Origin: Siphonodentalium dalli
Taxonomy: Eukaryota > Mollusca > Scaphopoda > Gadilida > Siphonodentaliidae
Assembly: GCA_032622095.1 (NCBI GenBank)
Contig: CP136061.1
Location: 44,213,797-44,277,796 of the forward strand
Reading direction: 5' to 3'
DNA: 64,000 nt
Below are positions 1 to 11,774 of the stretch, piece after piece; the first letter of the stretch is position 1; each line of letters opens with the position of its first letter. The notes under the pieces were generated by a model. The model ran no database searches. It was given only the letters and a program-made list of their open reading frames with translations, and was not told the origin of the DNA. A program made the position numbers and the translations under genes.

Positions 1-1022
1 CCAGAACAATAGACCCCTATATAGCAACCATTTATTAACTCAAAGAGGTGAAATGTTTGTAAAATTAAAACATAAAGTGGGTACCACCATTAACCAATCT
101 TATCCAAATATTTAGCTTGCAATTTCCTATTGCGAGCTGTTTATTAATACTGAATAGAACCTGGTGTGAAATAACTACATTGAGGGTCGCGAGCGAATTT
201 TACCCATTCATAATACGAACCGTTCATAACACCATGCAAACATGGCATTAATAGCTCGAAGACGAGTGTGACTGACCACACAGTAGTAATTGCAACCAGG
301 CTCTGCTTATGATTCAATCCATGAACTGGATATGTTTACATGCACACACACACACACCCGCAACGATATGATAGGTAGCCATATGATATCATATGTGCAT
401 CACGATTCAACTTACATGTATACATTATCTATTGAAATGAAAATTATTGAAATTTCAACCCGCAGTTGAAAAGTGGCCTGGTATAACAAGAGATGGACAT
501 TCGTCCTATGCATACCCCATGTGGCATTCCGCCTAGCATGGGCGCACATATAACCTATAACTGAGATACACTTGCAGACTCACCTAAAAATCAGCATTTT
601 CAGATAAACATAGATGAATATCTCTAGAACTAAACACCTGAATAAACCGATTGGACACTCCATTGAATGTCCTTATAGTGGTGAACATCCACAACAAATG
701 TCATGAAGATCTGACAACCTATGGTTGAGATATCTGCTCCGAATGAAAACAAACCCCAACATTTCCAAATAAACGAAGTGAAAGATGAATAACTCTAAAA
801 CGACTGAACACTCCATTGAATGCCCCCGTAATAGTGAACACCCATACCAAATATCATTGAGACCCGAGACAATGCACATATGGTAGCCTAGTGGCCGTTT
901 TCGCTGAGTTACATCACACAGACCAGCGGAGTGGTCCCTCCCCTTTGATCATCGTCTAAAACGATTACCAATAACGTATGCGCCTTCGTATTAATTGAAT
1001 TATCAAGACTGACTAAACATGC
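1..1022. other. No gene recognised; short (CA)n run
   Basis: AT-rich sequence without a convincing exon, repeat pair or inverted repeat. A short CA dinucleotide run lies near 343-358. Similar heptads such as ctccattgaatg occur twice (about 657 and 811), suggesting an old duplicated segment. Confidence 0.5.
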
Positions 1023-2159
1023 TTAAAGATACGGGCGGCGTTGGCGGTGTGTATGCTGTTAAAATATTCACCTCCGTCAAAAACCGCCATAAACAGAAAG
1101 AATAGTAAAATATAGACAGACTTTGTTCTTATTCCAATCGGAAATATGGCATAAACAGTATGTTATCGTCAAATGTTTATCTTTGTTATGTAAACAAAAG
1201 CAAAAAACGTTACTTTTCCTGGCTTTTGTTTAGATCCGGATATGGTAAACATAAAGAGCGTTATTTGTTATTGTTTTCCTGATATATCATTTATGTGTGA
1301 TTAAATAATAGAATTGCAACACTTATGTAACACGAGCAGGCTCTTGTTTACGTACACCATCGTATGTCTTGACGACAATATACTATTTACGCGCTGATTA
1401 TGTTTGGCATATGAACAAAACTATATTTATCATATGACTCAATCAGTATTTACGTTGGAAAGTATGTCATAAATCAATTTCATATGAACTACTAGTTCAT
1501 ATCACCTTCCGATAATTTGATTGGTTTGTTGACAAAAAGTGTGTTCTGATTGGCTGAATGGCAGCCTGGGCCGAGCCGCATCTCTAACTAAATGCAGGTC
1601 AAATGCGTGCGCGTCAATCAACGCGATGCCGAAATTCTCGCAATTATAATCTTGAAATATATAGTTTTTGACATTGTTATACGATAAATAGAATATGTAA
1701 TTCGTATTTATCTAATAAACATACGATATAATGTCACAAACTGAGAACAGAATAGCGCACTATATCTTCGCGTGCATATTATTTCTGCTAGTTCACCAGT
1801 TGTAATTGGGCTTCCGGTGCAATGAAGTGACGTCACATTAACATTTTGCTGCCGATGTCATATAGCTATTTAGTGATTTGTGTGCGTTTTGGACATCATA
1901 ATCAATTTATAGGTGTCATATGATAAATAGAATATGTAATTCGTGTTTCTCTCATATGATATTTATGAAACTCGTCACGAATTTTCAGTTTTCTCTCGCC
2001 GGAGGCTCGAGAAAACTGAAAATTCTTAGACTCGTTTCATAAATATCATTTGAGAGAAACACTCATTTCATATCCTCTATATATTTTAATATTCCTTCTG
2101 TTGATGGCGATTTGAACAAATATGAATATTTCTGCAACGAGCGCCGCCCGTACCTTTAA
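1023..2159. mobile_element. TTAA-bounded MITE with a nested insertion
   Basis: Begins TTAAAGATACGGGCGGCG and ends CGCCGCCCGTACCTTTAA, so the ends are inverted repeats bounded by TTAA, the target-site signature of piggyBac and Kolobok elements. A second copy lies at 51398-51902 and a truncated third at 63508-63637; the three align over the first 130 bases. The copy at 51 kb lacks about 660 bp present here, which defines an insertion at about 1424-2087. No transposase is encoded. Confidence 0.75.
1424..2087. mobile_element. Insertion nested in the TTAA MITE, with a hairpin end
   Basis: Defined by comparison with the empty copy near 51825. It contains two copies of gataaatagaatatgtaatt (1683 and 1922) and a fold-back at 1944-2060 whose arms (gtttctctcatatgatattt and its inverse) meet at ctcgccggaggctcgag. 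A CRE-like palindrome, TGACGTCA, occurs near 1828. Superfamily not recognised. Confidence 0.55.
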
Positions 2160-2527
2160 AGTGACCCGGAACTCAGAATTTGTTTATGTTTACATCGAGA
2201 TAGGCCTATCGGTCGCTACGTTCTTCCATCTGAGGCTACAACTATATATAGGCAAATACACAATTAGCGTGATTACTTACATACCAACTATAAAATACAA
2301 ACTGCATATATACATACATGGTACACTTGAAGAGGCACGGAAGTGACTATGAATACATTAGAATTTTGAAATTCTTCCGAGTTGTTCATTCTCTACACAT
2401 GTCTAATATCGGTATAGTCCAATACAAGGCAATCAGGTTTTTACTAATGTAAGTCTGCGCTTTATTTTGCATATCAAGAACTATACTTTAGACCGTTTCA
2501 CCACACGGATAAAAACAATAAATAGAG

Positions 2528-2671
2528 GATCTCACATGAGTTTCTATTTTATACGGAATTTATCAACCGAGTTCACTAAATTCGATTTGAGCCGAGGTTT
2601 ACCGAGGCTCAAATAGAATTTAGAGGACGAGGTTGATAAATTACGTATAAAATAGGACGAGTGTGAGATAC
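2528..2671. repeat. Imperfect fold-back hairpin of about 144 bp
   Basis: The left arm from gatctcacatgag through attttatacg and aatttatcaacc is mirrored by the right arm gttgataaatt, cgtataaaata and gagtgtgagat. The centre is gagccgaggtttaccgaggctc. Short asymmetries such as cgag are inserted on one arm. It resembles the hairpins at 1944, 17988 and 30914 in architecture, not in overall sequence. Confidence 0.7.
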
Positions 2672-2689
2672 CTTTTATCACATGATCAA

Positions 2690-3655
2690 ATAAACCCGAA
2701 GCAACGCGAAATATTTATCGAAAACAACAATCATAAACTACAGCGATCGCAAGTTATTTGAAGAACGCCGTGACGTCATCGCACGCGCTGATGTTAAACG
2801 TGTCTATTACCGATAATTATGAAACTGGTTTTATGGCCAAATTATGTGATAAAGAGCGTTATGTGATATTATTCAACGTAAACAACACTGGTTCAGTCCG
2901 ATATAATTAATAATATAAGTCAATCAGGATTGTCTTACCCGTTGTAATTATGTTTGATGCATGTATCGTATTATCTATTTTACTAGCATTTTTTGGCGCA
3001 ACAAAGATAGTTATAAAAAAGAGTGTTTTGTCATATATATAGCACTGATATTATTTGCAATAACCAACGTTCAATGCGGGTGTAACATAGTACATGGCCC
3101 GATTTTGGTCTCTTGTATCTGAATAATTGTCTTTGATGCGATGCGATGTGTGATTTAAAATAGTGTCTCAAAGTAAACCTGTTTGCGAACGCCTTTGGTG
3201 TGTCTTATCATGGGAAGTAAAATATGCTTCCAAAACTTAATACAGACGCTCTTCATTGTATGAGAAAGTAACCAACAGAGAAACCCGGAGAAAACATTTA
3301 TTACATGTTGCCATATGTGTGATACACGGTGATCGTTTACGTTTTTTTGTTCGTTTTGCGTCGATAATTTATTTCACTTACTGGTATTGCAAATGAGAAT
3401 TATGAATATTGAATTACGAGGTAAGTTCATTCGTAGCGGTAGTTTACCTTTTATTGAGAAAATATTACATAATAAATAACGAATTATCATGGAATTTTAT
3501 TTAACAAGCTTTCGGCAGCCGCGATCTAGATGTTTGTAATATGGTCTGACCTTTAATTGGGTTCAACACCCAGCAGAGTTGACTACATTTCTAACAACCC
3601 CTTTAGATTTGCCTTAATTGCCAAAATGTATGGCCATGGCCAAGACATTTTAGAT
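2690..3655. other. No gene recognised
   Basis: AT-rich spacer. I see no splice-bounded exon, no tandem array and no paired terminal repeat. ORFs here are short and without recognisable motifs. Confidence 0.5.
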
Positions 3656-3659
3656 TTGT

Positions 3660-3876
3660 TTAATGCATGGGAGCTGCGCTGGTGCAGCATTAAATATCAT
3701 GTGCCACACAGTGAGCCTCGCATTTATAAGGGAATGCACTGACTTTTAATGTACATATGTCAATGTATGTTCTTATATATGAGAGGCTCACTATGGGAGA
3801 CTCGCATATATAAGAGAATCCCATTGGCACAGGATTTTCGCAAAATTTCAGGAAGGTCCAGTCATGGACGGGTTAA
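3660..3876. mobile_element. TTAA-bounded MITE containing a degenerate palindromic module
   Basis: Bounded by TTAA at 3660-3663 and 3873-3876. The left end (catgggagctgcgctggtgc) is the inverse of the right end of the element at 61632-61892, and its right end (ccagtcatggacgggttaa) matches that element's left end, so the two lie in opposite orientation. The interior holds decayed copies of the module with ttatatatgcgag arms. Confidence 0.65.
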
Positions 3877-4161
3877 AACTGTCTCAACAACGGATCGTCC
3901 GTGTTCATTTTGGAACTATGAATGAAAAGTACAACACCTATACGGCTTAGAAACAACTTCAATGACCAGATGTTCAGAACATAGCTTGACCTCGATAATA
4001 ATCTGGGCATCGCAAATTGCCTGTGGTTGTGTCCTCAAGGGTATGCTTTGATACCAGAATTCATGCGGGGAGTCAGAACAATGCAGCACGTGTATCACTC
4101 GCCAACATATCCTCGAGAAAATAGGTTCATATTAGACTTATTTGATTCTGAAATAAGCTCA

Positions 4162-4620
4162 TATGTGACCCGCCATATCAAATCCAGTCATAAGTCGGTA
4201 TTTTTTTTTTACCCTGTGCCAATGCATTCTCTTATATATGCGAGTCGACCATAGGTCGCCTCGCATATATAAGAGAATACATTGGCCTAACAATTTTTTT
4301 ATCATTTTTTTTAAATAAATGTTTCTTACAATTTTTAGGACATAAAATAAAAAAAACATCCATTACCCTGCAGGGAGCCCCACACATATATAGAAGCATA
4401 TAGAAGAGTGTCGTTTGCTCACGTTTGTCTGGGGCTCTGTATGGGTGAAATTATAAAATTGTTAAAAAATACAAGAAAAATTTATTAAAATTGTTAGGCC
4501 AATGCATTCTCTTATATATGCGAGGCGACCTATGGTCGACTCGCATATATAAGAGAATGCATTGGCACAGGGTAAAAAAAATCCCGACTTACGACTGGAT
4601 TTGATATGGCGGGTCACATA
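4162..4620. mobile_element. TA-flanked MITE with two inverted 69-bp palindromic modules
   Basis: Terminal inverted repeats TGTGACCCGCCATATCAAAT lie inside TA dinucleotides. Each arm runs through a 69-bp near-perfect palindrome (4218-4286 and 4498-4566; arms gccaatgcattctcttatat), and the two modules are inverted relative to each other around an AT-rich core. A sister copy at 62043-62474 is highly similar, including the core. No coding capacity. The TA target suggests a Tc1/mariner-type partner. Confidence 0.8.
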
Positions 4621-4844
4621 TACCCGTTATTCCGTTTTATGGCGTGGACCATAATGAAAACGTTATAAATGCCACGGAGAGTAGAATAAGTGGATCAAGT
4701 AAGGCCGATATGAACATATTTGTGTTGAAATAAGTCTACATGAAACTTATATTTCGTTGACCCTTTAAGCCCAAATAGGGCTTATTTCACATATAAATAA
4801 TGCCAATATGAGCTTAATAAAGTTCCATGAAATAAGTTCAATGT

Positions 4845-5173
4845 GGCTGAAGGGGTCACTCTCACCAAAAAAAGTGCTCAAGGGTACACATGATTTTCAA
4901 AATGTGCTGAAGTGTACACAGGGTTTGAAATGTCGTTCTAAAGGACATTCAGTTTTCGTATCTGCCATGATTTCTGTTAGAGAATAATTGTTTATGTTCC
5001 AATGAATATTAAAATGTGCTGAAAACAAACTGCTAATGGGCGCCAGACTGTCATAAACACAATTTAAGTAATGGTGTCCATGCCTATCACAAAAAAAACA
5101 TGTGTACCCTTCAGCACATTTCCAAACCCTGTGAACCCTTCACATTTTTTTGTGTGAGAGTGACCCCTTCAGC
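4845..5173. mobile_element. MITE with gctgaaggggtcactctca ends
   Basis: The left end gctgaaggggtcactctcac followed by a poly-A run is mirrored at the right end. Inside, gggtacacatg and gtgctgaa blocks are also mirrored, giving terminal repeats of about 85 bp. No ORF. Superfamily not assigned and no clear target duplication. Confidence 0.7.
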
Positions 5174-5179
5174 TTCAAG

Positions 5180-5873
5180 CTGAGTTTATTTCTGCGCGAA
5201 CAGGGTAGCACTCACAATGCAAGTCACAGATAGAGATATTGTTTCAGTTCAAGAATATGTATCACAGAACATGGACACACCTATACTCAAGTTGAATCAG
5301 TTGCTCTGATGAAATCACCAAATCTCTTTCAAAAACAGTATTGTGATCGCTGCATCCAGTTGTGTGAGTGATGATCGTCGTAATGCACTCATCGACGGTC
5401 AACTTGATGCATTATAAAGGCTCACGCCCATGCAGCCTGTTAATTCTCTTGAAAATACGTCCATATTTAACGTATTTCAAAATCTCAAATAGGTACGGTA
5501 AGGTAAGATAATGCGTTATTCTCAGCCAATTGGTAACTTGGTTCACGAGAAAACATATAATACACTATGTACAAATGAGAACGCTCCGGTCTAAATATTT
5601 GAAAATACACATGCAAACAGTAAATACAGAAAACAATCATCACACACCCAATATAATAACATACATATATATATTCGTTCTATAACATGGTACCGATTGT
5701 CATAAAACGTCAAGTAAGATACACGTACTTCCGTAAATAATTACAACCTATACAAATGGACTGTTAAGTGTATAGCAGAACTTTCGCTTGTAAAATTATG
5801 AGACTATGAGATGAATTTTAAAAGAAATTTTAAAGCAAATTATTCAACATTTACATAAATGCAATCAGTTTCG
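5180..5873. other. No gene recognised
   Basis: AT-rich intergenic or intronic sequence with no array or paired inverted repeat that I can support. Confidence 0.45.
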
Positions 5874-8490
5874 GCGTTATTTGAATCTGAATTACGCTCT
5901 ATCTGAAAGTAAATGGGCACGAACACAGGCGTATATCTATTATATATTTTGGAAGATCTGTTTGTGTGTGTGTGTAATCGATGAACTCGAAAACGGCCGA
6001 CCAGATTTCGATGAAACTTGGTATGTGGGGGTATTTTCGACCGGGGGTGACATAGGCCTATTGATTTTCAGATCCGAGGTCAACTTTTCACGTGCCGAGG
6101 TCAAATCTGTTTTTACGCTGTGTTACGGGACTTTCATTTGAGTTCGGTGCTTACAAATCGATTCGAAACAGCGCGAATAATAAAATGCCAGTCATAATAA
6201 TGCCACTGTGAGAATCTTTCGTGTTTCCTCTTTCCAACGATATATAATGCGTATGTATCCGTTTTAGTTATATGGAAGAAGTGGTACCATCTTCCATCAG
6301 GATAAAAACAATGCGTAACTTCTATGACGTCGTTAGAGGTCATAACGTTAGATCACGTTAACGCTTAACCGGCGATGCATTTGACTGTTTCAGACGTCTT
6401 GGAGATATCTCGGGCACCGATGGTAATTTATCTTTACGTTTAAACTTGATAATTAATGAGCGTGTGTATATGAGGCGCGTTTATATACTTGAGTGGTAAT
6501 CAAATCGGGTTAAACTGGCGGATTTTTACGGACGAAATTTGATGCATAGGGTATCTCGGTATCCGCTGGGCCGATTTCCCGGTATCCGCTGGGCCGATTT
6601 CCACCATTTTTGGGGTGTTGGTGTTTGACCCCACCTGACCTTGACCTTCAAAATGGTCAATTCAAGGTCAAAGCCCGGACGAAGTCGGGTCACCTTCTAC
6701 AAGGTCAAATCGGGTAAAACCGGATGGATTTCGACGGGTACTTTTGTCGGGTACTTTTGTTCGGGCAGTGTTTTGGACGGGTCAAATCGTGACCCCACTT
6801 GACCTTGGCCTTCAAAATAGACAATTCAAGGTCAAAGCCCGGACGAAGTCGGGTCACCTTCTAGTCTATTATATATTTTGGAAGATCTGTGTGTCTGTGT
6901 GTCTGTCTGTGTGTCTGTGTGTCTGTGTGTCTGAGTGTTCGCGATGAACTCGAAAACGGCCCACCCGATTTCGATGAATCTTGGTATGTGGCGGTATTTT
7001 CGGCCGGGGACGAACATAGGCATATTAATTTGTCCGTGCGACATGACCTTGACCTTGAAATCGGGTCATTTCAAGGTCAAACGCCCGAATATCACGGGAT
7101 TTCGACGAAACTTGGTATGTGGGGGTACTTTCTTATGACGAGTCTCATAAGCATATTCATTTGCCCGTGCGACGTGACCTTGACCTTGAAATCGGGTAAC
7201 TTCAAGGTCAAATCGCCAATTTTGATGGGATTTCGACGAAATTTGATACGTGGGGTTACTTTTGTCCACTGATTGTTTTGGACGGGTCCAATCGTAACCC
7301 CGACCAGACCTTGACCTTCAAAATGATCAATTCAAGGTCAAATCGGGTAAAACCGGATGGATTTCGACGGGCACGTTTGTCGGGTACTTTTGTCCGGGCA
7401 GTGTTTTTGGACTGGTCAAATCGTGACCCCACTTGACCTTCAAAATGGACAATTCAAGGTCAAAGCCCGGACGAAGTCGGGTCACCTTCTAGTCTATTAT
7501 ATATTTTGGAAGATCTGTCTGTGTGTCTGTGTGTTCGCGATGGACTCGAAAACGGCCGAACCGATTTCGATGAAACTTGGTATGTGGGGGTATTTTCGGC
7601 CGGGAACTGACTGGCCTATTAATTTGTCCGTGCGACGTGACTTTGACCTTGAAATCGGGTAATTTCAAGGTCAAACACCCGAATATCACGGGATTTCGAT
7701 GAAACTTGGTATGTGCGGGTATCGTCGGACGCGAAGTGGCATAAACCTATTAATTTGTCCATGCGACGTGACCTTGACCTTGAAATCGGGTCATTTCAAG
7801 GTCAAATGCCCAAATATTACGGGATTTCAATGTCACTTGGTATGTGGGGGTACATTCGTATGGGGAGTCTCATAAGCATATTCATTTGCCCGTGTGACGT
7901 GACCTTGATCTTGAAATCGGGTCAATTCAAGGTCAAATCGCCAATTTTGATGGGATTTCGACGAAATTTGATACATGGGGTACTTTTGTCAATTGAGTGT
8001 TTTGGACGGGTCAAATCGTGACCCCGACCTGACCTTGACCTTCAAAATAATAAATTCAAGGTCAAATCGGGTAAAACCGGATGGATTTCGACGGGCACGT
8101 TTGTCGGGTACTTTTGTCCGGGCAGTGTTTTGGACTGGTCAAATCGTGACCCCACTTGACCTTGACCTTCAAAAGGTCAAAGCCCGGACGAAGTCGGGTC
8201 ACCTTCTAGTATATATATATAGCTAGCGTATTCATATCACAAAAACGTCCGTATCGGGCTTATTTGATGCAACCCATGAGAAACAATCCACATTGGCATT
8301 ATTTAATCTAACATTTTTCATCGACACCACTTACCAGATTCACGCTCTTAATATAATGTTGTTTCACTGCGGCCCGTGGCATTCAAGGAATAACGGGCAT
8401 ACGCTCTTTATGGACTTATTTCAGAATTTACTGTTTTCGTGCCCATTTACGTTCATATAGAGCGTAATTCAGATTCAAATAATGCCAATA
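5874..8490. mobile_element. Composite element: inverted ends flanking a repeated core
   Basis: About 57 bp at 5874-5930 (ttatttgaatctgaattacg, then atgggcacgaa) recurs inverted at 8433-8490, so the flanks form terminal inverted repeats. Between them lies a modular repeat core (5928-8212). Either the core belongs to the element or it inserted into a smaller MITE. The right part (8228-8460) is related to sequence at 14900-15125 and, inverted, at 37255-37320. Confidence 0.6.
5928..8212. repeat. Modular repeat core rich in TCAAGGTCA
   Basis: Blocks start with tctattatatattttggaag (5938, 6866, 7493), then a gt/ctgtgtgt run, then a block containing gatttcgatgaaacttggta, then repeats of tgaccttgaccttga and ttcaaggtcaaa. 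Larger units of roughly 630-720 bp recur, ending in gaagtcgggtcaccttctag at about 6674, 6846, 7472 and 8189. Short ORFs on both strands follow the repeats and are not genes. This resembles mollusc-type composite repeats; no transposase is present. Confidence 0.75.
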
Positions 8491-8898
8491 TGAACGTATT
8501 GATGATATGTTGTCACGTCAGTGCATCAAATAATAAATATTGCCAATGACAAATCAGACAGTATAATTTATAAGCTACTTTGGCTATTTCAATGAAATTT
8601 AATTTTTTTACTTGCTCCATAATATATTTATTCCGCCTGTTGTTTTATGCTAAATGTTACGTGTTTTAGATTATATGTTTTGCATACAGGTCAGTTCTGG
8701 CATAAATGTACATATCCGTGTGCTTTTATTTGTACATAGCACATTATTTTGGTCTCACCCGATGTCTACTTCAGATACACATTTGATACGCTACGCTAGT
8801 ATTTGACAAATTTGTGTCGCTACAATATTTTGGACTGCCGAGCGGTTGAATCGACATTAAACCACAATCACAAATCACACAGAACGTATATATATAAG

Positions 8899-9220
8899 AA
8901 ATGACTTGCAGATCGATTGGGGTCATTTTGACTGGCAGAGAAATTAAACAAAGTGTGTGATTCCCGAAGTCATTTATTATAATCATATACCATGCAATAC
9001 ATTTTAATAGAACATTAATAATTTCAACAAATCGTCAAACGTACTGAATTATAAGTAACATTATATTGTTCAAATTCCACCACGGTCTCCCAATCCCAAC
9101 ACCGTGTTGGCAGCTTGAATTGACGTATAGGTGGTTCGTCGCTTTTTGTGAAGTGGACACCACGCACCGAGCGCGTTCACACGGTCGGCTTTGAGTGATG
9201 TAAGGTGTTCACCGCACATT
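8899..9220. repeat. Dispersed fold-back repeat family, copy A
   Basis: Contains aatgacttgcagatcgattg with a shortened right arm, then caaattccaccacggtctcc and gtgaagtggacaccacgcac. The same blocks appear at 33096-33700 and, in reverse, at 41745-42075. Non-coding; possibly SINE- or MITE-derived. Confidence 0.65.
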
Positions 9221-9623
9221 CCCACATTTCAATTTGGCCAGAAAGCCAGTCTGCATATATGATTCTGCAAAAAAAAAAACGACTACATACGTCGCATTAA
9301 ATGGCATAATGCACTGATGTTTACGGTCTGTTTAAAACACAATTGATGTCATTGACAATGTAATACATGCAGGAATAGTGGTAGCTAGAGGCATGCACCA
9401 TATTATATAAAGCGAAATGTTCTTCAATTGCGTTGTTTGAGCTTGTGGCACACATTCGGATACCCTATACCCGCCGAATAAGGTATATATATACACAATG
9501 TCTTTTCAAGCATTAAATAGCAGAGACATATCGATAGAGTTTACCAGGCGAAGCATGAAGAACACAACAAAGCGTAGGGGCAGTGCATAATACTATATAA
9601 CATTGACTCCTACCATACGGGGG

Positions 9624-9655
9624 TATAACACTTTCGAGCGCCGGGTTGTCAGTTC
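9624..9655 (+). promoter_or_regulatory. TATA-like box and initiator before the signal-peptide exon
   Basis: TATAAC at 9624-9629 lies 27 bp before the A of TCAGTT (9649-9654), a good invertebrate initiator match. The first ATG of a signal-peptide exon follows 29 bp after that A. Spacing is what a TATA/Inr core promoter needs; this is inference from sequence alone. Confidence 0.4.
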
Positions 9656-9679
9656 CTTGTTTACCGTTCGCGGTAAAAG

Positions 9680-9744
9680 ATGGATTTCTGCAATAAGCTT
9701 ACCTGTTTATTCTTTCTCCTGGCTCTAGTTTGCGTTGTTGACAG
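9680..9744 (+). CDS. Signal-peptide first exon of a putative secreted protein
   Basis: ATG at 9680 opens 21 codons plus two bases. The peptide begins MDFCNKL, continues with a hydrophobic core (LFFLLALVCVV) and ends in Asp, a textbook secretory signal. It is followed directly by ag|GTGAGT, a consensus 5' splice site, and the reading frame meets TGA immediately inside the intron. A TATA box and initiator lie at suitable spacing upstream. The donor is phase 2. The terminal exon at 58683-58965 needs exactly two bases from its upstream exon, so the two could join as one gene of about 115 residues, unless further exons lie between them. The 49-kb intron this implies is filled with mobile elements. 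The product is not recognised beyond being secreted. Confidence 0.55.
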
Positions 9745-10088
9745 GTGAGTCGATAATTAAACACAAAGCTGTACACGCAAACAGGTAGAAGAAAACAAAA
9801 CTTCGGTGCGGTGATGCAAAATCTATACTCATCTGGGTGGTTCTTGTGAATCACTGGTCATAAAGTAGATTTCATTTAACACTATAATTAATTGCCATAT
9901 CAATTTATAACGAAGTTGCGTTCGTATCAATGAATTGTCATATCACAACACACGGTTGTAATTGCTGTATTCTCAGATCAAATTTTCTTTTGGAAATTGA
10001 CCAAAGAAAATTTCATTTGGTCAACAAGTTTCAAGGCTATATTCAACAACGAATCTCTAATTATCATCAGATCTCCACGAATCCCTTA

Positions 10089-10385
10089 AGGCTACGTTCA
10101 TACGCTGGCAAGTTTGCGCGGTATGCTTTTGCGGGCATTTCGTCATAGAAAACCACATGGTACTAGAATATGAACGGAACCGTCCACATAACATGCATCT
10201 CTATCAAAGTGTAATACATGAGAAGTAGCATTTATCTAATTCCACTTGTAACAGTGCTATTGGAATTTGCCTTGAAATACCTGTATGATTTATTCGTGCG
10301 AGATAATTGCATGCTATTTACAGGCAAATTCCGGTAGCATCGCTACAGGTGGAACTACGGAGATTTTACTTCGCACGTAGTTAGG
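10089..10385. mobile_element. Harbinger-type fold-back MITE, right end truncated
   Basis: Starts after a TAA flank with ggctacgttcatacgctggc and continues with the interior shared by the copies at 38708-39112 and 62586-63005, including ttcatattct-type and ggcaaattccggtagca blocks. The right terminal 120 bases are missing. The complete family is about 420 bp and folds back on itself. Confidence 0.75.
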
Positions 10386-10504
10386 ATTTCACAGGTACCA
10401 CCAAACACGAAGGTTGCTGAAACATTCTTTCATAAAGTTCACGTCTTTTATTTATTATAAAATGGTTTATATATTTGAAAGTTAAAATTTAATCGTTACA
10501 TTTA

Positions 10505-10780
10505 TTAAAGGGAGACTATACCCAAATTTAAATAAATTCACGTTAACAACAGCGATCTAATATCGATAATATATTTTTAAATAATAAATTTGAGTCGAAG
10601 ATGTCTGCTGAAAACATTCCGGTTTAACGGGCTGTCATACAAATCAATTATAATGTTTAATATAAGTTAGTTTATGACTACACTTACTTAAACGGTGTGG
10701 ATTATGTAACATTTAAAACACATCGTGTAAAACATATATGGCTAGACGGGACGGCAACTCATGACACCCGCTGAATATAA
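10505..10780. other. Possible single end of another TTAA element
   Basis: TTAAAGGGAGACTATACCCA resembles the left ends of the TTAA-bounded elements at 14349 and 49749, but I could not find a matching right end. Otherwise AT-rich and non-coding. Confidence 0.3.
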
Positions 10781-10789
10781 AAAGTAATG

Positions 10790-11178
10790 AAATAATGATA
10801 AAAATGGTAAAATTGTTAAAGAATATAAGAAAAAATGATCAAAATTGTTTAAAGAATGAAAGAAAAAATGATCAAATTGTTAAAGAATATGAGATTACAT
10901 GATAAAAATTGTTATAGCATGTAAGAAAAAATAATAAAAAATAAATTCTTGCAGAAAAAATTGTAAAAAAGATAAATATTGTTAAAGAATATAAGAAAAA
11001 ATGATAAAAACATGATAAAAAAAAACAATAAAATCTGTTAAGGAATGCAAGAAAAATTGATAAAAAAAATGATAAAATATTTTTCACCACATTCTCTTAT
11101 ATATGCACATATCAGATAATGCATTGCCACAGGGTCTTTAATGTTGCGCCAGCGCAGCTCCCGTCATGAAAGTGTTAA
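10790..11178. repeat. AT-rich decayed repeats ending in a TTAA-MITE terminus
   Basis: Many imperfect copies of ttgttaaagaatataagaaa lie at 10800-11080, the same AT-rich spacer type that separates paired palindromic modules in the elements at 4, 12 and 62 kb. They are followed by a broken module (attctcttatatatg at 11093) and the terminus cagctcccgtcatgaaagtg ending in TTAA (11175-11178). The left terminus is not visible. Confidence 0.5.
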
Positions 11179-11435
11179 CAGTATTTCATATATTTATTGA
11201 CCTATATATTCATCCTTATGATATTCTATTTTAATCGCCGAAACCGGACAGGGGTGTACCAAAAAGCGAGCACAATTTAAAGCTTAAAACCACAACAGGA
11301 CCAACAGGGATTTAAAATATCGTTTGCATGTACTCCTGATTGTAATACGACACATATACATTGTGTGGATTTTTAAGGCTTATTCGTCGAGCATAAAAAA
11401 TATATTTAATTTTACTGCATCGAAAGTAATACAAA

Positions 11436-11769
11436 GAGCGTTCTTTGATATTTGTTCCTGATATGTCAGACATAAAGAGCGTTCTTTGATATTTGTTCCT
11501 GATATGTCAGACATAAAGAGCGTTCTTTGATATTTGTTCCTGATATGTCAGACATAAAGAGCGTTCTTTGATATTTGTTCCTGATATGTCAGACATAAAG
11601 AGCGTTCTTTGATATTTGTTCCTGATATGTCAGACATAAAGAGCGTTCTTTGATATTTGTTCCTGATATGTCAGACATAAAGAGCGTTCTTTTATATTTG
11701 TTCCTGATATGTCAGACATAAAGAGCGTTCTTTGATATTTGTTCCTGATATGTCAGACATAAAGAGCGT
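11436..11769. repeat. 41-bp tandem array, about 8 copies
   Basis: Nearly identical units built from aaagagcgttctttgatatt and tgttcctgatatgtcagaca repeat with a 41-bp period. Only a few substitutions (one Ttttatat variant near 11691) separate them, so the array is young. Its core aaagagcgtt also occurs singly at many other sites in the window. Confidence 0.95.
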
Positions 11770-11774
11770 TTGCC

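Noticed and set aside
1827-1837. CRE element TGACGTCA as a promoter
   Set aside because: Isolated palindrome inside a mobile element with no gene nearby.
6744-8226. Overlapping ORFs of 70-127 codons on both strands
   Set aside because: They repeat the same peptides because of the modular repeat; no known domain.
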